Shown: in pieces, positions 1-6,875 of the stretch
Numbering within the stretch: position 1 is the first letter of the stretch
Layout of the letters: every line of letters begins with the position of its first letter
IMG/VR virus record: IMGVR_UViG_3300020171_000018
Span: 21,803 to 85,802 of that record
Source of the DNA: a virus
DNA: 64,000 nucleotides
Strand: one strand, 5' to 3'
Made by a program: the position numbers and the translations under genes
The notes under the pieces: model-generated
Seen by the model: only the letters and a program-made list of their open reading frames with translations
The model's database searches: none
Told to the model about the DNA's origin: nothing

Positions 1-239
1 TCACACCAGTCCAGCCACTTCTTGTCTTCGTAGTAGGCGTGCTGGGCCTCGGGCTGGAACAGGAACTCGGGGGCGGTTAGCCGGCCCCCATCAGGGAGTT
101 CCTTGACCGCACTGAACACGTATCGGCCAGTGGATGTGTCGCAGAAGCAGTCAACCTCATGGCCTTTGCTGCGAAGGAGTTGAGCGAGGGCCAAGACGCG
201 GGACTCGTTCCTCCAACTGCTAGCGATGTAGAGTCTCAT
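1..239 (-). CDS. nucleoside 2-deoxyribosyltransferase-like protein, partial
   Basis: Only the first 79 residues are in the window; the rest lies beyond the left edge. Residues 4-11 read YIASSWRN and residues 26-30 GHEVD, the N-terminal strand-helix pattern of the nucleoside 2-deoxyribosyltransferase-like (RCL-type) family often found in phages. The last visible residues, WLDWC, sit where the family's next conserved strand begins. Relatives cleave or exchange the base of deoxynucleosides or their monophosphates, so a role in nucleotide supply is likely, but the catalytic residues are not visible. The ATG at 239 lies one base after the stop of the zinc-ribbon gene, so it is the last visible gene of a short leftward operon. 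Confidence 0.7.
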   Translation of the reverse strand, partial: MRLYIASSWRNESRVLALAQLLRSKGHEVDCFCDTSTGRYVFSAVKELPDGGRLTAPEFLFQPEAQHAYYEDKKWLDWC

Positions 240-240
240 G

Positions 241-393
241 CTACCCTCTGACCTGTTCTTGAGCCTTCTTGCCCCTCCAAGGGCACTTTCTACACGCCCA
301 ATCCTGCGTCCGCTGGCGCCACTCAACGAGGGCACCGCAGGCCGGGCACTTGGGCCTGCCTGGAACCTCTGAGGCAACTGTGGTCTTATTCAC
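241..393 (-). CDS. small zinc-ribbon protein
   Basis: A 50-residue reading frame begins at a GTG (393-391) preceded by AAGGGGAG and ends one base before the next start codon. Two knuckles, CPAC and CRKC, are 15 residues apart in a basic protein, which is the pattern of a small zinc ribbon that may bind nucleic acid. The exact job is unknown. Confidence 0.55.
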   Translation of the reverse strand: MNKTTVASEVPGRPKCPACGALVEWRQRTQDWACRKCPWRGKKAQEQVRG

Positions 394-471
394 GGGTCAA
401 CTCCCCTTCTTGAAAATGAGGTAGAAGCAGTGTTTCCTTCCTAGCCAACTTGTCTCGTCTAATGAGCGCCA

Positions 472-750
472 TTAGCTAGCTGCTGTTTCCAAGAGACTCC
501 ATATTGGGTTCTCCTTCAGTCCCATCCTACACCCATAGATTTTGCTGTGGTCGAAAGCCCCCTCCTTGAAAATGAGTCTGCCAATTTGGATACCATCGGG
601 ATTGGTCACAAATACACTCCCCCACATAGGCGTCCCGTAGTATGGTAGTCGTGAGCCGACTTTGCCAACGGTGAAGCGGTAACTTGGGAACTCTTGCCCC
701 AAAGATAGGGCCTTCGCCTGCATTGAGTCCTCGCACTTGTGCCAATCCAT
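472..750 (-). CDS. hypothetical protein, 92 aa
   Basis: The protein is 92 residues, with an ATG preceded by AAGGAGAT at a good distance. I recognise no family. The sequence looks globular, with beta-prone stretches (GSVFV, IGRLIF) and a KENP sequence near the C terminus that fits the NP motif seen in many proteins of this genome. The start overlaps the region of the upstream 28-residue frame, so the three genes from 1169 to 472 are probably translated as one operon. Confidence 0.6.
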   Translation of the reverse strand: MDWHKCEDSMQAKALSLGQEFPSYRFTVGKVGSRLPYYGTPMWGSVFVTNPDGIQIGRLIFKEGAFDHSKIYGCRMGLKENPIWSLLETAAS

Positions 751-751
751 A

Positions 752-838
752 TCATATCTCCTTACGGTACTTGTACTTCCTCTCAGTGGAATCCCACTCT
801 ATGTAACCCTTCGAGACCGCCCCGCTTGCCCTATCCAT
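752..838 (-). CDS. possible 28-aa protein between two operon genes
   Basis: A short frame starts at an ATG (838-836) that overlaps the stop of the upstream gene in an ATGGATAG arrangement, and ends in a TGA that touches the next start. The product is a charged 28-residue peptide ending KYKYRKEI. The perfect packing between two real genes suggests translation by coupling, but its 3' end also serves as the ribosome-binding site of the next gene, so it could be only spacer. Confidence 0.3.
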   Translation of the reverse strand: MDRASGAVSKGYIEWDSTERKYKYRKEI

Positions 839-1169
839 GAGCCGGATCTTCGGGCTTGACCGCTGCTCCGGGTATGGGGTTGCCACGAAACCTGTTTGCG
901 GCCAACTTGCTGGCGGGGCGGTAAGAGATGCTGTCTCCCCTTGCACCCTCTGGCAGGTCTGACGGCTTAGCAATCCTGACAAATGACTCGCTGGGCGCTT
1001 GGATAGGATAGCGGGTCAGCAGGTACTTCCCCGTTGCGGGCCCGGCTGTGACCTGGGCAAGGAGGCATAGCGTACCCTTGCTGCGCCAAGTCTTAACCAC
1101 CGCAGTGGAGGCGTAGTAGCCACTCGGAGCGAAGTCAGCCTTTTTTAGGTCTCGCAGTCGAATGGTCAT
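831..1169 (-). CDS. hypothetical protein with C-terminal NP motif, 112 aa
   Basis: First gene of the leftward operon. The ATG is preceded by the strong site AAGGAGG. The 112-residue product has an N-terminal acidic/basic stretch, a central strand-rich part with a threonine/proline-rich turn, and RGNPIPG near the C terminus, which matches the basic NP motif of the virion-block proteins. Function unknown. It is driven by the leftward promoter at 1231-1259. Confidence 0.65.
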   Translation of the reverse strand: MTIRLRDLKKADFAPSGYYASTAVVKTWRSKGTLCLLAQVTAGPATGKYLLTRYPIQAPSESFVRIAKPSDLPEGARGDSISYRPASKLAANRFRGNPIPGAAVKPEDPAHG

Positions 1170-1230
1170 GGAGCCTCCTTGTACCCGTAGTCAGGCATCT
1201 ATCTCTCCCACTCTCGCCAGCGTTTCCCCT

Positions 1231-1259
1231 AGCATATCACCAACTGAAAACCCTGTCAA
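1231..1259 (-). promoter_or_regulatory. sigma-70-type promoter for the leftward operon
   Basis: On the minus strand TTGACA (1259-1254) is followed after exactly 17 bp by TATGCT (1236-1231). It lies about 60 bases upstream of the gene starting at 1169. It is back to back with the rightward promoter at 1298-1326. Confidence 0.7.
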
Positions 1260-1297
1260 GGGGCCAAAACTCGTACAAAATTGGGGGGTAAAGGGTA

Positions 1298-1326
1298 TTG
1301 ACATTGTGTGAAAGGGGGTGTACTAT
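1298..1326 (+). promoter_or_regulatory. near-consensus sigma-70 promoter for the rightward early block
   Basis: TTGACA (1298-1303), a 17 bp spacer and TACTAT (1321-1326) make a near-consensus bacterial promoter about 40 bases before the first rightward gene. With the promoter at 1231-1259 it forms a compact divergent control region. Confidence 0.8.
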
Positions 1327-1366
1327 TTCAGTGTACAGCGAGAGAATAGAAGGAGGGGGAGCGGCA

Positions 1367-1576
1367 ATGAGGAAGACGATGCTGACAGTCCGGGAGCAAA
1401 GGTTCGTGAACAACTTTGTGGGGTCGGAAGCGGGCCCCTACTGGCGCGCCAACTTGGAGGCTGACCTCGCCAGCTACCGCTACCCCCACACAGCAGCGGT
1501 GAGGGCGACCGTTGCGCGGTTGCAGGAGCAATACAACGCCACGGGGGCTTTCACACCCCTGCCCGAAACAATCTAG
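1367..1576 (+). CDS. hypothetical early protein, 69 aa
   Basis: The frame is open from upstream, but the ATG at 1367 is chosen because GAAGGAGG lies just before it and because earlier in-frame codons fall inside the promoter. The product is a small, mostly helical soluble protein (LTVREQRFVNNFVGS at the N terminus). No family recognised. First gene after the promoter at 1298. Confidence 0.6.
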   Translation: MRKTMLTVREQRFVNNFVGSEAGPYWRANLEADLASYRYPHTAAVRATVARLQEQYNATGAFTPLPETI

Positions 1577-1651
1577 CAGAGCCACCCCTTGCCCAGCGCA
1601 AGGGGCTAATGCCCAGCCCGGTGGCAAGGCCGGGCAGAAAGAAGGAATGAC

Positions 1652-1909
1652 ATGGCGACAATGCAGGAGCGCATCAACAAGCAAGGGCAGGCGTACATAG
1701 CGGGACTGGCAGCCACAGCCAAGAGTCTGTGGGCACTGGCCTGCAATGAGGATGGCATCCCGGTGGACAGCAAGTTCGCGGTCTTCTCGGACGGCAACCG
1801 GGCAGCCAAGCTCCACGACAGGGCAATGCAGCAGTATTTCGAGGCTCGCCAACAGTACGCCGATGGGGGGTATGTCGGCCTGAGGATTGAGCAGGGCAGA
1901 GCAAAGTAG
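1652..1909 (+). CDS. hypothetical early protein, 85 aa
   Basis: The ATG follows GAAAGAAGGAA at proper spacing. The product is alanine- and glutamine-rich and predicted helical, with no recognised domain. The 75-base gap before it contains a short GC-rich hairpin (CCCGG/CCGGG near 1618-1637) directly upstream of the ribosome-binding site, an arrangement that recurs before other genes of this block. Confidence 0.6.
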   Translation: MATMQERINKQGQAYIAGLAATAKSLWALACNEDGIPVDSKFAVFSDGNRAAKLHDRAMQQYFEARQQYADGGYVGLRIEQGRAK

Positions 1910-1937
1910 GAACGCAGAAGAGGGAGGTAAGGCGATG
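1909..1937 (+). repeat. 29-bp translation-leader repeat, copy 1
   Basis: A 29-base sequence containing GAGGGAGGTAAGGCGATG (ribosome-binding site and start codon) precedes the gene at 1935. The same 29 bases precede the gene at 2146. Confidence 0.85.
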
Positions 1938-2117
1938 GGACACGGGCAACTCGGCTGCTACAGAGCAATCAAGGTGACGGCCCCTTGCGGTCATGTACTC
2001 CTAGTGAGCATCCCCCCAACGCGGAGTGGGCAGCCTGGGGCAGCAGGCCGCCGAAACATTGAGAGGGCCAAGAACCGCCCATGCTGGAATTGCAGACAGA
2101 TACACCCTGGTCTTTAA
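1935..2117 (+). CDS. small cysteine/histidine protein, 60 aa
   Basis: The ATG at 1935 follows GAGGGAGG. The 60-residue product has a CGH and a C-terminal CWNC with an arginine-rich stretch between, suggesting a small metal-binding, possibly nucleic-acid-binding protein. It shares its 29-base leader with the next gene, so the two were probably duplicated or assembled as cassettes. Confidence 0.55.
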   Translation: MGHGQLGCYRAIKVTAPCGHVLLVSIPPTRSGQPGAAGRRNIERAKNRPCWNCRQIHPGL

Positions 2118-2119
2118 GG

Positions 2120-2148
2120 GGAACGCAGAAGAGGGAGGTAAGGCGATG
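2120..2148 (+). repeat. 29-bp translation-leader repeat, copy 2
   Basis: Identical to 1909-1937. It carries the Shine-Dalgarno site and the ATG of the DUF3560 gene. Confidence 0.85.
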
Positions 2149-2910
2149 ACATACAGGGAGCGCAAAGAGGCCAAGGCTGAGCGCCTCCGCGAGTGGGCGG
2201 CCAAGCGCAACGAGAAGGCCATAGCCGCCAGCGACAAAATGCACGCTATTATGGACAACATCCCCCTGGGCCAGCCAATCCTGGTCGGCCACCACTCCGA
2301 GGCCCATGCCCGACGCGACCAGGCCCGCATCGAAAGCAGCATGTCTGCTGTAGTGGAGAACACCCGCACGGCAGAGGCATTCGAGAGCCGCGCTGACAAC
2401 ATCGAGAAGGCCCTGGACCGCTCCATCTACTCGGACGACGACAACGCCATCGCAGCTCTGGAGGCCCGCATAGCCCAGCATGAGCGGGAGCGCGACCACA
2501 TGAAGAACATCAACGGCCTTTTTCGCAAGGCTGACGTGGCAGGACTGGCCGCGCTGGGCCTGGACTATAGCACCCTCAAGGCCAAGGTGGACAAGGCGTA
2601 CTCTTGGGAGAAGTCGCCCTACCCTGGATGGGCGCTGACCAACCTGGGCGCCCGCATTCGCACGGACAAGGAGCGCATGGAGACCATCAAGGCGCAATCG
2701 GCCCGCCACGAGCAGGCAGAGGCCAGCGGGGGCGTCACGGTGGAGGGTGCCGAGTGGGTGCGTGTGACGTTCGCAGAAAAGCCAGAGCGCGAAATCCTGA
2801 CGGCTCTCCGAGCTGCCGGCTTTTACTGGGGAGGTGGTTCCTGGAACGGGCAGAGGGCCAAGATACCCACCTGTGTGCCCATAGCCCAAGAAGCCCAAAA
2901 GGAATCTTAG
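2146..2910 (+). CDS. DUF3560 family protein
   Basis: The 254-residue product starts at the ATG in the repeated leader. The N terminus (YRERKEAKAERLREWA, then IPLGQPILVGHHSE and HARRD) is the signature of DUF3560, a family common on bacterial plasmids and phages. The middle is a long charged helical region, probably coiled coil, and the C terminus ends in a small beta domain (FYWGGGSWNGQ). The molecular function of DUF3560 is unknown; its plasmid distribution suggests an early or host-takeover role. It is the largest gene of the rightward early block. Confidence 0.85.
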   Translation: MTYRERKEAKAERLREWAAKRNEKAIAASDKMHAIMDNIPLGQPILVGHHSEAHARRDQARIESSMSAVVENTRTAEAFESRADNIEKALDRSIYSDDDNAIAALEARIAQHERERDHMKNINGLFRKADVAGLAALGLDYSTLKAKVDKAYSWEKSPYPGWALTNLGARIRTDKERMETIKAQSARHEQAEASGGVTVEGAEWVRVTFAEKPEREILTALRAAGFYWGGGSWNGQRAKIPTCVPIAQEAQKES

Positions 2911-2925
2911 AAGGAGATTGACACA

Positions 2926-3129
2926 ATGAAGCGTGAGTACATCATCTACGACTCAAGGCCCGCGTACTGCTTCGGCGGAGGGCACAAGTTCAACGCATTC
3001 CCGACCCACAACCAGCCCTGGGAAGTCGTGAGGGAGTTCTTGCCGGCTGATGTGTGCAACTACGCTCGCACTATCGCAGAGAACAAGCCTGCGGCAGTCA
3101 AGGAGGCCAAGAGACGTTGGGCCAAGTAA
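2926..3129 (+). CDS. hypothetical early protein, 67 aa
   Basis: The ATG is preceded by AGAAGGAGATT, a strong site 15 bases after the DUF3560 stop. The product begins with strands (REYIIYDSRPAYCFGGG) and ends in a lysine/arginine-rich helix. No family recognised. Confidence 0.6.
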   Translation: MKREYIIYDSRPAYCFGGGHKFNAFPTHNQPWEVVREFLPADVCNYARTIAENKPAAVKEAKRRWAK

Positions 3130-3167
3130 CGCCCAGCCACGGCGAGACGTGGCGGAAAGAGGATAGC

Positions 3168-3353
3168 ATGATTGACGGAATGGCAGAAGCCAAAGCGCAC
3201 GAGAAGGCGCGAATCCACTCCAAGCACGGCCTAACGCGCTATGTGGTGTACGAGGGTGGCGAGTGGAGCACGGCAAGCGATTACGATATGGACACCTTCT
3301 ACGCTGGCAATCAGCCAGTCGCCTGCTACGTGGACGGGAAACGCGATAGCTAG
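3168..3353 (+). CDS. hypothetical early protein, 61 aa
   Basis: The frame is longer, but the ATG at 3168 follows GGAAAGAGGATAGC. A 5 bp hairpin with a six-base loop (CCACG/CGTGG) sits just before this ribosome-binding site, like the one before the next gene. The product is a small mixed alpha-beta protein of unknown function. Confidence 0.55.
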   Translation: MIDGMAEAKAHEKARIHSKHGLTRYVVYEGGEWSTASDYDMDTFYAGNQPVACYVDGKRDS

Positions 3354-3391
3354 CAGCCTGGTGGCAAGCCGAGGGGCGGAAAGAGGATACG

Positions 3392-3751
3392 ATGGCAACG
3401 ATGGCGGAACTGGTAGAGATATTCGGGGAGCCAATCTCCACCTACACCCGCGCCCAGGGCATCGAGGACGGCGTGTTGGTGGACGTGACCGAGTGGGCCA
3501 GCCCCCAACAGATGATGGGCGGATTCACGGTGCCCGTGGCAATGACGGCGGCTCTGTGGGCGAAGGTGGAGGCTCCCAAGGGCAGCCTACAGGACACACG
3601 GGGTCGCGCCCATGACGTGCTCTGGCTGGCGAGCTTGGCAGTGCGGCGCGGGCGGGAATATTACAAGGTCAAGCTCGGAAACCGCGCACCCGTGCTCCGC
3701 GTGGTGGTGGACGGCGACGGCGTAACCATCGGATACCCAGACGACTTCTAG
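3392..3751 (+). CDS. DUF6573 family protein
   Basis: The 119-residue product starts after GGCGGAAAGAGGATACG. The N terminus (GEPISTYTRAQGIEDGVLVDV) and the pattern VPVAMTAALWA followed by RAHDVLWLASLA match the DUF6573 family, found in actinobacterial phages, plasmids and conjugative elements. Function unknown. DUF6573 and DUF3560 near each other is a typical plasmid or phage accessory arrangement. Confidence 0.85.
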   Translation: MATMAELVEIFGEPISTYTRAQGIEDGVLVDVTEWASPQQMMGGFTVPVAMTAALWAKVEAPKGSLQDTRGRAHDVLWLASLAVRRGREYYKVKLGNRAPVLRVVVDGDGVTIGYPDDF

Positions 3752-3763
3752 GGGAGGTCTAAC

Positions 3764-4273
3764 ATGACCATCTATCGCACGAGAGGTCGCATTCGCCAGC
3801 GGGTTCGCACACTCGCCAAACTCGCAGGCATCGAGCCGCCCATCGTCGCCTTCTCACGAGCGGAGGTTCTGGCGCACCGCCCCGACATGGGAGACGCCCG
3901 GCGGTCAATGTTCACCAAACGCGACGACTGCTACGGACGGGCCTGTCACGCTATCCCCGCTATAGACAACTGCCCAACTCATCCAGCCTTGATATGGTTC
4001 TCTATGCCAGTTGCCGACAGCACGCTGGCGCACGAGGTCAATCATCTCAGGACGCGAACCAGCCACAACACCCAGACCTTTGACCGCCAAGTGGCCGCAA
4101 TGGTGCGCGGCAAGGCCCCCACAGTCAAGTGGCATGATTACATCGTCACGGTTACTGTCTCGACGCGATACAAGGTGAGCGCACCATCACCAGCCGTCGC
4201 CAAGCAATCCTATAGGCGCGGCGAGGTACTGGACACCAAGCAGGCGCTGACCGCACGAAAGGGGGCAAAGTGA
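3764..4273 (+). CDS. HExxH zincin-like protein
   Basis: A helix with HEVNH (residues 90-94) is followed by a histidine in TSHNTQTF about seven residues on, the layout of small SprT-like and related zinc metallopeptidases. The 169-residue protein has no signal peptide, so it would act inside the cell, perhaps on DNA-bound or host proteins. The third ligand is uncertain. ATG after GGGGAGGTCTAAC. It is 12 bases after the DUF6573 gene and two bases before a small membrane-like gene. Confidence 0.6.
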   Translation: MTIYRTRGRIRQRVRTLAKLAGIEPPIVAFSRAEVLAHRPDMGDARRSMFTKRDDCYGRACHAIPAIDNCPTHPALIWFSMPVADSTLAHEVNHLRTRTSHNTQTFDRQVAAMVRGKAPTVKWHDYIVTVTVSTRYKVSAPSPAVAKQSYRRGEVLDTKQALTARKGAK

Positions 4274-4274
4274 G

Positions 4275-4412
4275 ATGAACAGCATAAGATTCCGCTTCTG
4301 GGGCCTGCTGTTTAAGTTCTGGTATCGGCTGGGGGAGTACAGTGGCCGCCGCGCTCAGGGGTGCGTTGACAGGATGCCTTGGTCCAAGCCCAAGAAGGAG
4401 GCCCAGCCATGA
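4275..4412 (+). CDS. small aromatic/basic protein, 45 aa
   Basis: A 45-residue frame starts one base after the previous stop and its TGA overlaps the next ATG (ATGA). The N terminus is rich in Phe/Trp and arginine (RFRFWGLLFKFWYRLG), so it may be an amphipathic, membrane-associating peptide. Support comes from translational coupling on both sides. Confidence 0.5.
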   Translation: MNSIRFRFWGLLFKFWYRLGEYSGRRAQGCVDRMPWSKPKKEAQP

Positions 4413-4540
4413 GTTGCGTAGGACGCCTGATACTACGCCTCTGGACATTCGTCTACGGCCGTCCGGCCCACACTCCTGTTATCTGGGGCGGGAGGGTCAT
4501 AATCATTCCTAATGAGCAAGGGCGGCGAGGGCGGCGATGA
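4409..4540 (+). CDS. small basic protein, 43 aa
   Basis: The 43-residue frame overlaps its neighbours by ATGA at both ends, and a good site (AAGAAGGAGG) precedes its ATG. It resembles the preceding small protein in composition (RLILRLWTFVYGR) and ends in an arginine/glycine tail. Function unknown. Confidence 0.5.
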   Translation: MSCVGRLILRLWTFVYGRPAHTPVIWGGRVIIIPNEQGRRGRR

Positions 4541-5193
4541 GCCTAGAGACTACCCTTCCAGCCAAGGTGCAAATAGCCAACCTCTTTGCCAACTCAGGTC
4601 CCCAGGTCTCATCTTGGGCCAAGCTGGGGCGCCTAGTCAACCCTCCCATCTCCCGTGAGCGGGCCAGGGTGATAGGTCGCATCCTTGGCCTCTCCCTGCC
4701 CGAGAAGAATAGCTCGCACCTGTGCCAGTCCTGCGGCACAAAGGTACACCGGGCATCCAACATCTGCCGGGCCTGCAACAGTCAGAAGAGGTTCGCGGAC
4801 TCCTCGGTGGAGCTCACCTGCACTGGCTGCGGTGTCATCAAGCGGGTCCTGAAGTCCTACGCACGGGAGCTGGAACGGAGAGGCCACAAACGGTTCTACC
4901 ATGACCGGGCCTGCTTCTTGGCTCACGGCGGCAGGCCCCCTAGTGGATCCGTGGCGTCCATGCAGACCATCAAGCCCGGGGAGGCCAGGCGCATTGAGCA
5001 CCCAGATGTATCCTGCATATCCAGAAAGGCTCAGGGGCGGGGGTCTGGGTACATTTGCACTCTGGCCCATGCGTTCTATCGGACTGGGTGGAAAGGGGTG
5101 GTGTACCATGAGGGGGAGCATGTGGCGGTGGTAGTGAGGTTCCCAGAGTCAACCATTATCCCTTCATATGCCTATCTGGTTAACTCCCAATGA
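4537..5193 (+). CDS. DNA-binding-type protein with two zinc ribbons, 218 aa
   Basis: Residues about 10-50 (VQIANLFANSGPQVSSWAKL and following) look like a helix-turn-helix. They are followed by two cysteine clusters (CQSC...CRAC and CTGC...C) typical of zinc ribbons, and a C-terminal strand-rich domain. The overall design fits a regulator or a nucleic-acid-processing accessory protein. It is the third gene of an ATGA-coupled series. Its last codons lie inside a 25 bp inverted repeat shared with 5962-5986. Confidence 0.6.
   Translation: MSLETTLPAKVQIANLFANSGPQVSSWAKLGRLVNPPISRERARVIGRILGLSLPEKNSSHLCQSCGTKVHRASNICRACNSQKRFADSSVELTCTGCGVIKRVLKSYARELERRGHKRFYHDRACFLAHGGRPPSGSVASMQTIKPGEARRIEHPDVSCISRKAQGRGSGYICTLAHAFYRTGWKGVVYHEGEHVAVVVRFPESTIIPSYAYLVNSQ
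5166..5190 (+). repeat. 25-bp inverted repeat, copy A
   Basis: A 25-base sequence containing TGCCTATCTGGTTAACTCCC matches 5962-5986 perfectly in inverted orientation. It overlaps the 3' end of the zinc protein gene. A diverged pair occurs at 49886-49908 and 50492-50514. Confidence 0.85.
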
Positions 5194-5221
5194 TACTAGG
5201 GGTAGTAGGAGGATGTAAACG

Positions 5222-5926
5222 ATGAGAAACGATACGTCGAGTGCATCTCGGCATGGTAGAATCCTGGGTAACGGTATCCTGTTGTGGGGCGCAACCGTTA
5301 TGATGATGGGGACGTTCTCAGCAGTATTCGCCTCTTACGCAGCAGGGGATATTGGATTCGGGCCAGCTATTGCCGTGGGACTCATTGCTGCTACGTTCTC
5401 TGCCTTACTGGCACTCTTTGGGGTACTCGGCGTGTGGTTGTGGCACCATTGGTTGCAGCCCAACCTGACATATGAGGTGCTCTTTCATCCGCATGTTGCT
5501 GGTGGGTGTGAATGGCCTCCAACGTCAGACCACGACATTCAATGGCAACAAAAGATGACTCGTCCTATTCCCGGGCCTCCTGATGGTGCTTTCATCTATC
5601 TACGGCTTCGAGCAACAATGGGGGGCACCGTTCGGGATGTTCATGTGCAATTCGTCACGCGACATTGGAAGCTGCATCCATCCTTGTGGCAGTGGGATGC
5701 AGCTACTCCCATTGTTGAACAACTTGAGGACCCCGTTACGGAGGGCAACCAAAGGGGTGGTCAAACGCTCACCTATAGCAAGCCAAAGGAACTGTCCAAA
5801 GGGGACTGCTTGTACCTTCGTCTAGTCGTTGCTGCTAGGAATCAATGGTCGGGCCACTTGGAGGTGAGTACACAGGCGGCCTATGGACAAAAGGGGTTCA
5901 TACGGCGCTCCGTTACTTTGGTATAA
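5222..5926 (+). CDS. two-helix membrane protein, 234 aa
   Basis: Residues about 16-40 and 46-74 are strongly hydrophobic (GILLWGATVMMMGTFSAVFA and AIAVGLIAATFSALLALFGV), followed by a 160-residue beta-rich soluble domain, so this is an inner-membrane protein with one large domain. Start after GTAGGAGGATG. It lies alone between two perfect 25 bp inverted repeats, and its base composition looks less GC-rich than its neighbours, so it may have arrived as a separate cassette. Its role could be modifying the host surface or excluding other viruses, but nothing in the sequence proves this. Confidence 0.65.
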   Translation: MRNDTSSASRHGRILGNGILLWGATVMMMGTFSAVFASYAAGDIGFGPAIAVGLIAATFSALLALFGVLGVWLWHHWLQPNLTYEVLFHPHVAGGCEWPPTSDHDIQWQQKMTRPIPGPPDGAFIYLRLRATMGGTVRDVHVQFVTRHWKLHPSLWQWDAATPIVEQLEDPVTEGNQRGGQTLTYSKPKELSKGDCLYLRLVVAARNQWSGHLEVSTQAAYGQKGFIRRSVTLV

Positions 5927-5961
5927 GAAAAGGGTAACTGGCTCTACAAGGGGTGGTAGTC

Positions 5962-5986
5962 TTGGGAGTTAACCAGATAGGCATAT
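5962..5986 (-). repeat. 25-bp inverted repeat, copy B
   Basis: Perfect inverted copy of 5166-5190. The 196-base convergent gap 5927-6124 that holds it has no gene and no clear terminator; a short TCGCC/GGCGA hairpin near 6070-6090 lacks a T-run. Confidence 0.85.
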
Positions 5987-6124
5987 CCCTTCAAACCCCT
6001 TCTAACACCCCCTGAAAACCAGTACCGCCAATAGTGGCCCAGGCTATCAGCGGCACCGGAAGGAGGGTCGCCACGAAGCGGCGAGGATGAATGCTAAGTA
6101 GGCGCTACTGCCATTGGCTCCTTC

Positions 6125-6592
6125 TCATGCTATCCTCAGTGGAGTCAGCACCCTCGTCCTGATGGTAGTCACCTTGCTGCGCACGTCTTCAATTTCGGAT
6201 ATGACGGCAGAGACGGCGATGCTCAGGCTGTAGGTCACGTAGTCAGCAGGAGCCAGCGGGTCATGTGGGTCAGGTCCATTGGCTGCTGCGGTGATGAAGT
6301 TGCCCCCTGTGATGCTTACTCGCACAAAGGATGGCCCTCCTCTGTCCGCAGCCTTCAGTCGCCAGCCGTTCAGCAGCTCCACGGTCAACCCGGTCTTGAG
6401 GCCACCACCTAGGTCATTCTGCCCGGATGCCCTGGCGACAATCTTGCTGTCCATGTGGTTCAGGTTGGCCGAGGCATCATGGGCAGAGTCGTAGATTTCT
6501 TGGAGCGTGATGGTCACGTAGGCTATCTGCAACTCCATAATCTGCGTATCGAAGTTGAAGTCGAACTTCCCAAAGGTCTGAGTGTTAGCCAC
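6125..6592 (-). CDS. putative virion protein, beta-rich, 155 aa
   Basis: Last gene of the long leftward virion block. The 155-residue product starts with FDFNFDTQIMELQIAYVTIT and then alternates hydrophobic residues as in beta structures. The phrase LLNGWRLKAADRGGPSFVRV resembles the fibre-region protein encoded next but one (INGWFIDSDSLQYIK). It is probably a fibre- or vertex-associated protein. No enzymatic motif. Its start overlaps the next upstream gene by 8 bases. Confidence 0.5.
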   Translation of the reverse strand: MANTQTFGKFDFNFDTQIMELQIAYVTITLQEIYDSAHDASANLNHMDSKIVARASGQNDLGGGLKTGLTVELLNGWRLKAADRGGPSFVRVSITGGNFITAAANGPDPHDPLAPADYVTYSLSIAVSAVISEIEDVRSKVTTIRTRVLTPLRIA

Positions 6593-6875
6593 TAGTGGCT
6601 TCCTGCAACAGGTCTAGCAGTTCGACTTTATGGGCTTTCTCGTTCTTGATGCCCCCCTCAAACATCAGAACATTCGCGTCGCACTGGTCAATCGCTGCCC
6701 TCAATGCCTTCGGGTCATACCGAGTCTTGCGGGGGAGGGACATTTTGACGCTCAACTGGCCCGCCCTCGCAAGCTCCATTACATGGTTCCAGCACAGCGG
6801 GAGGTTGTCCTCCCGCCGTGTGACCACAGCATCCTCGTGACACCCGTTCTGTCCGCAAGCACCTAAGTTCTTCAT
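6585..6875 (-). CDS. small zinc-binding protein in the fibre operon, 96 aa
   Basis: The 96-residue product has an N-terminal CGQNGCHEDA and a later CWNH, a likely zinc site, followed by a charged helical tail. Position between two fibre-like genes, with 4- and 8-base overlaps, suggests a chaperone or assembly role, but that rests on context alone. Confidence 0.5.
   Translation of the reverse strand: MKNLGACGQNGCHEDAVVTRREDNLPLCWNHVMELARAGQLSVKMSLPRKTRYDPKALRAAIDQCDANVLMFEGGIKNEKAHKVELLDLLQEATSG

Noticed and set aside
1969-2898. Minus-strand open frame opposite the DUF3560 gene
   Set aside because: DUF3560 on the plus strand is well supported; the antisense frame has no signals.
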